Shown here: piece after piece, positions 61,098 to 64,000 of the stretch | How the letters are laid out: each line of letters begins with the position of its first letter | Numbering within the stretch: position 1 is the first letter of the stretch | From: Paroedura picta | Taxonomy: Eukaryota > Chordata > Lepidosauria > Squamata > Gekkonidae | NCBI RefSeq assembly: GCF_049243985.1 | Contig: NC_135372.1 | Location: forward strand, 74,735,818 to 74,799,817 | DNA: 64,000 nt | Reading direction: 5' to 3' | The notes under the pieces: generated by a model | Database searches by the model: none | What the model was told of the DNA's origin: nothing | The model's input: the letters and a program-made list of their open reading frames with translations, nothing else | Translations under genes and position numbers: made by a program

Positions 61098-64000
61098 CCT
61101 GGCGTGCTTGACAGAAACCTGGACCAGGGAGGGGGAAACAGTTGCCCTCAAAGACCTAGCCCCTGCTGGGTTCTCTGTCCTCCACCAGTCCCGGACAGCG
61201 GGGCGGGGAGGAGGGGTGGCAATCCTAACCCGAGAGGCTTTCTCCTTTAGAGCCCTCCCTGCGCCGTCAATACCAGGCATTGAATGTGTTGGCCTCGGAT
61301 GGGGATCAACCGAGAGCGTGGCCATCTGGCTAGTGTACCGCGCGCCCAATGCACCGCCAGACGCCCTGCCTGCCCTGCTAGAGGCGGTGGCAGCCTGGAC
61401 GCTACAGTTCTCCAGTCTACTAGTCCTGGGGGACTTTAACGTCCATGCTGAGCTACTGTCCTCTAGAACTGGACAGGACCTAGTGTCAACCATGGCAACA
61501 CTGGGGCTCTCGCAATTTGTTGTTGGCCCCACCCATCAAGCAGGCCACACCCTGGACCTTATTTTCGGCGTAGGTTTGGATGTGGATCTGGTCACAACAA
61601 CAGCCGTGCCATGGTCAGACCACTATGCTCTAAAGGCTCGGCTAAGGCTTCCACCACCCCCTCAGTTGGGCGCTGAGCAAATTTTAGCTCGCCCGCGGAG
61701 ACTTATGGATCCAATAGGATTCCTGAACGCTCTGCGGGAACCAATGCCTCCCGGCACTTCTCTCAATAGCCTGGTCAGTGACTGGCATGACAGACTGCTG
61801 ACTGCCATTGATGAGATAGCTCACCGATGCCCTCTCCGGCCCCGTCTCAAGCGGGCCCCTTGGTACACCGAGGAGCTTCACGACAAGAAATGGGAACTGA
61901 GACGGCTAGAGCGAGTTTGGAGGAAGACTCGGGACGAAGCCTCGAGAACATCTTATAGAATGCAGATGAAAGCCTATGAGATGGCGGTGAAGTCAGTAAA
62001 ACGCAATTTTTAATCGGCTACCATCGCATCTGCAGACTCACGCCCAGCTCAATTGTTTAAGGTAGTTCGATCCCTCACTGCCCTGATTGAAGGGCAACAA
62101 AACAGTAGCCAATTGGACATCAGCTGTGAGGCATTTGCGAGTCATTTTGCAGACAAAATCTCGACACTCCGCCACGACCTCCCTCCAACCTTAGATACAA
62201 AAAATGAACTAGAGGCCCCTTGGCCGTCTTTGGAGAAAACTATGAGTAACTTCAGATGACTCACGCTGACCGAAGTGGACAGGATACTAGCGACAACAAG
62301 ACCAACTACATGCCCACTAGACCCTTGCCCATCCTGGCTCTTAAAAACAGCCGGCATAAGAATAAAGGGCCCCCTCCGGGAGATAATCAACCTATCTCTC
62401 ACAACAGGAGAATTCCCGGAGGGTTTGAAAGAGGCTGTGGTACGTCCACTGTTGAAAAAAACATCTCTAAATCCACAAGAGCCTAACAACTACAGGCCCG
62501 TCTCGCACCTAGCATTTCTGGGCAAGATGATAGAAAGGGCAGTCGCAAACCAACTGACGGAGTACCTGGAAGAAGCTTCGGTCCTAGACCCATCCCAGTC
62601 TGGCTTCCGGCCTGGCCATGGGGTAGAGACAGCGCTAGTCGCCCTGACGGACGACCTCCGTCGCCAGTTGGATCGAGGCGGGTCGGCACTGCTGATATTA
62701 TTAGACCTCTCAGCGGCGTTCGAGCTTCTAGCTCGCCGCCTCATCGATGCTGGAATACAAGGGACAGCCCTTTAATGGCTGATCTCCTTCCTTCAGGATC
62801 GTGGACAGAGGGTTGCAATAGGAGAGAAAACATCAGACCGCCGACAACTTACTTGTGGAGTCCCACAAGGAGCGGTCCTCTCTCCTATCCTATTTAACAT
62901 CTTCATGCGCCCTCTCGCACAACTGGTACGGAAGTTTGGGCTGGGTTGCCACCAATATGCAGATGACACCCAGCTCTTCCTCCTGATGGATGGCCGCCCT
63001 GACTCTCCCCCAGAAGCATTAGCCAGCTGCCTGGAAGCAGTGACGAGATGGCTCAAGCAGAGTCGTCTGAAGCTCAATCCTTCAAAGATGGAGGTCCTGT
63101 GGCTAGGTAGGAAGGGCCCATGCGAGGAAGTGCGCCTGCCTACCCTGGATGGCATGCAGCTCTCTACGGCTCACTCCGCCAGGAACCTAGGCGTGATTCT
63201 GGACGCCTCCCTCACAATGGAGGCCCAGATCACAAAGGTAGCGCGGCTGGCATTCTACCATCTCCGCCAAGCCAAACTACTAGCGCCCTACCTGGCCCCG
63301 GAACACCTAGCCACAGTGATCCATGCGACGGTCACCTCTAGACTGGACTTTTGTAACTCGCTCTACGCAGGCCTGCCCTTAGCCCTGACCCGGAAACTAC
63401 AACTGGTTCAAAATGCAGCAGCCAGGATCCTCACAGCAACACCGTGGAGGTCTCATATCCGGCCTATTCTCCACCAGCTGCAATGGTTACCAGTTGAATT
63501 CCGGATCAGACTAAAGGTTCTGGTTATTACCTTCAAGGCCATACGCGGTCAGGGTCCAGTGTACCTGAGGGACCGCCTCCCTGCCTATGCCCCCAAAAGA
63601 GCTCTGCGCTCTACTACCACCAACCAGCTAAGGATCCCTGGCCCTAAAGAAGTCCGTCTGGTCTCGCCCAGGGCCAGAGCATTCTCTGTTCTGGCCCCTA
63701 CCTGGTGGAACGAGCTCCCAGAAGAGATCAGGGCCCTGACGGAGCTTAAACAGTTCCGCAGGGCCTGCAAAAAGGAGCTCCTCCACCAGACATTTGGCTG
63801 AGACCAGACGTAATCAACAGCGACCAAGGGCCCCTGCCCCCCCACCCCCCCTCAGAATTCAATAAATAAACCACCCCCCTCAGAATCCCATCAATAAGCC
63901 CTGGACCTGTTTGTAGTACTATATTGTTATACCGTTATATTGTGCTGTTATTTTGGTTACAATTATTAGTTATCAGTTATACATGTTACAGACTGTTTTA
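61098..64000 (+). mobile_element. L2 LINE, 5'-truncated and broken, running off the window
   Basis: Begins inside the endonuclease (LTETWTREGETVALKDLAPA). The RT (YADDTQLFLLMDGRPDSPPE), the C-terminus to 63801 (FRRACKKELLHQTFG) and part of the 3' UTR are present. Stops lie at about 62011, 62257 and 62773, and a short deletion near 62724 removes the DTVDHEL part of the RT. It is the same subfamily as the 17-20 kb copy but older. It lies in a ROR1 intron, antisense to the gene. Confidence 0.93.

Noticed and set aside
59643-64000. ROR1 Ig-domain exon
   Set aside because: Searched the minus strand by eye for the FVKFGPP and RWFKND regions; not found.
1-64000. CRISPR arrays, operons or bacterial defence systems
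   Set aside because: None: the window is intron-bearing vertebrate DNA and its repeats are microsatellites and transposons.

Overview
This is vertebrate nuclear DNA, almost certainly from a squamate reptile (a lizard). It carries Sauria SINEs (a tRNA-like head joined to a Bov-B LINE tail), Bov-B, CR1 and L2 LINEs and several DNA-transposon families, in an AT-rich background with long introns. I cannot name the species from sequence alone.

Two host genes are present, both on the minus strand and both partial. UBE2U (a ubiquitin-conjugating E2) runs from its start codon at 20817 down to 481 in eight coding exons that all join in phase; its 3' exons lie beyond the left edge. ROR1 (a Wnt5a-binding receptor pseudokinase) is represented by its last five coding exons: Frizzled domain (59642-59515 and 59051-58734), kringle (57057-56812), transmembrane segment (49669-49458) and one large exon holding the kinase domain and tail (45223-43799). 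Its 5' exons lie beyond the right edge. The head-to-tail order ROR1 then UBE2U matches the human chromosome 1p31 neighbourhood, so this is a conserved synteny block. The two proteins are not known to work together.

Layout: 1-20.8 kb is UBE2U exons and introns; intron 1 holds a young, near-intact L2 at about 17-20.6 kb, antisense to the gene. 20.8-43.8 kb is intergenic, with a roughly 180-bp tandem repeat, two Harbinger-like elements, CR1, L2, hAT and Helitron-like pieces, and a four-deep nest of transposons at 35.7-38.3 kb. 43.8-59.6 kb is ROR1 with repeat-bearing introns. 59.6-64 kb is ROR1 intron, including a broken L2 that runs off the right edge.

The least explained feature is a LINE-like element at about 2.78-5.36 kb. 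It has one 206-codon ORF containing a 42-codon tandem duplication, a roughly 400-bp tandem duplication in its 3' part, and no reverse transcriptase that I can see. No CRISPR array, operon or prokaryotic system is present, and I saw no clear retroviral or LTR element.
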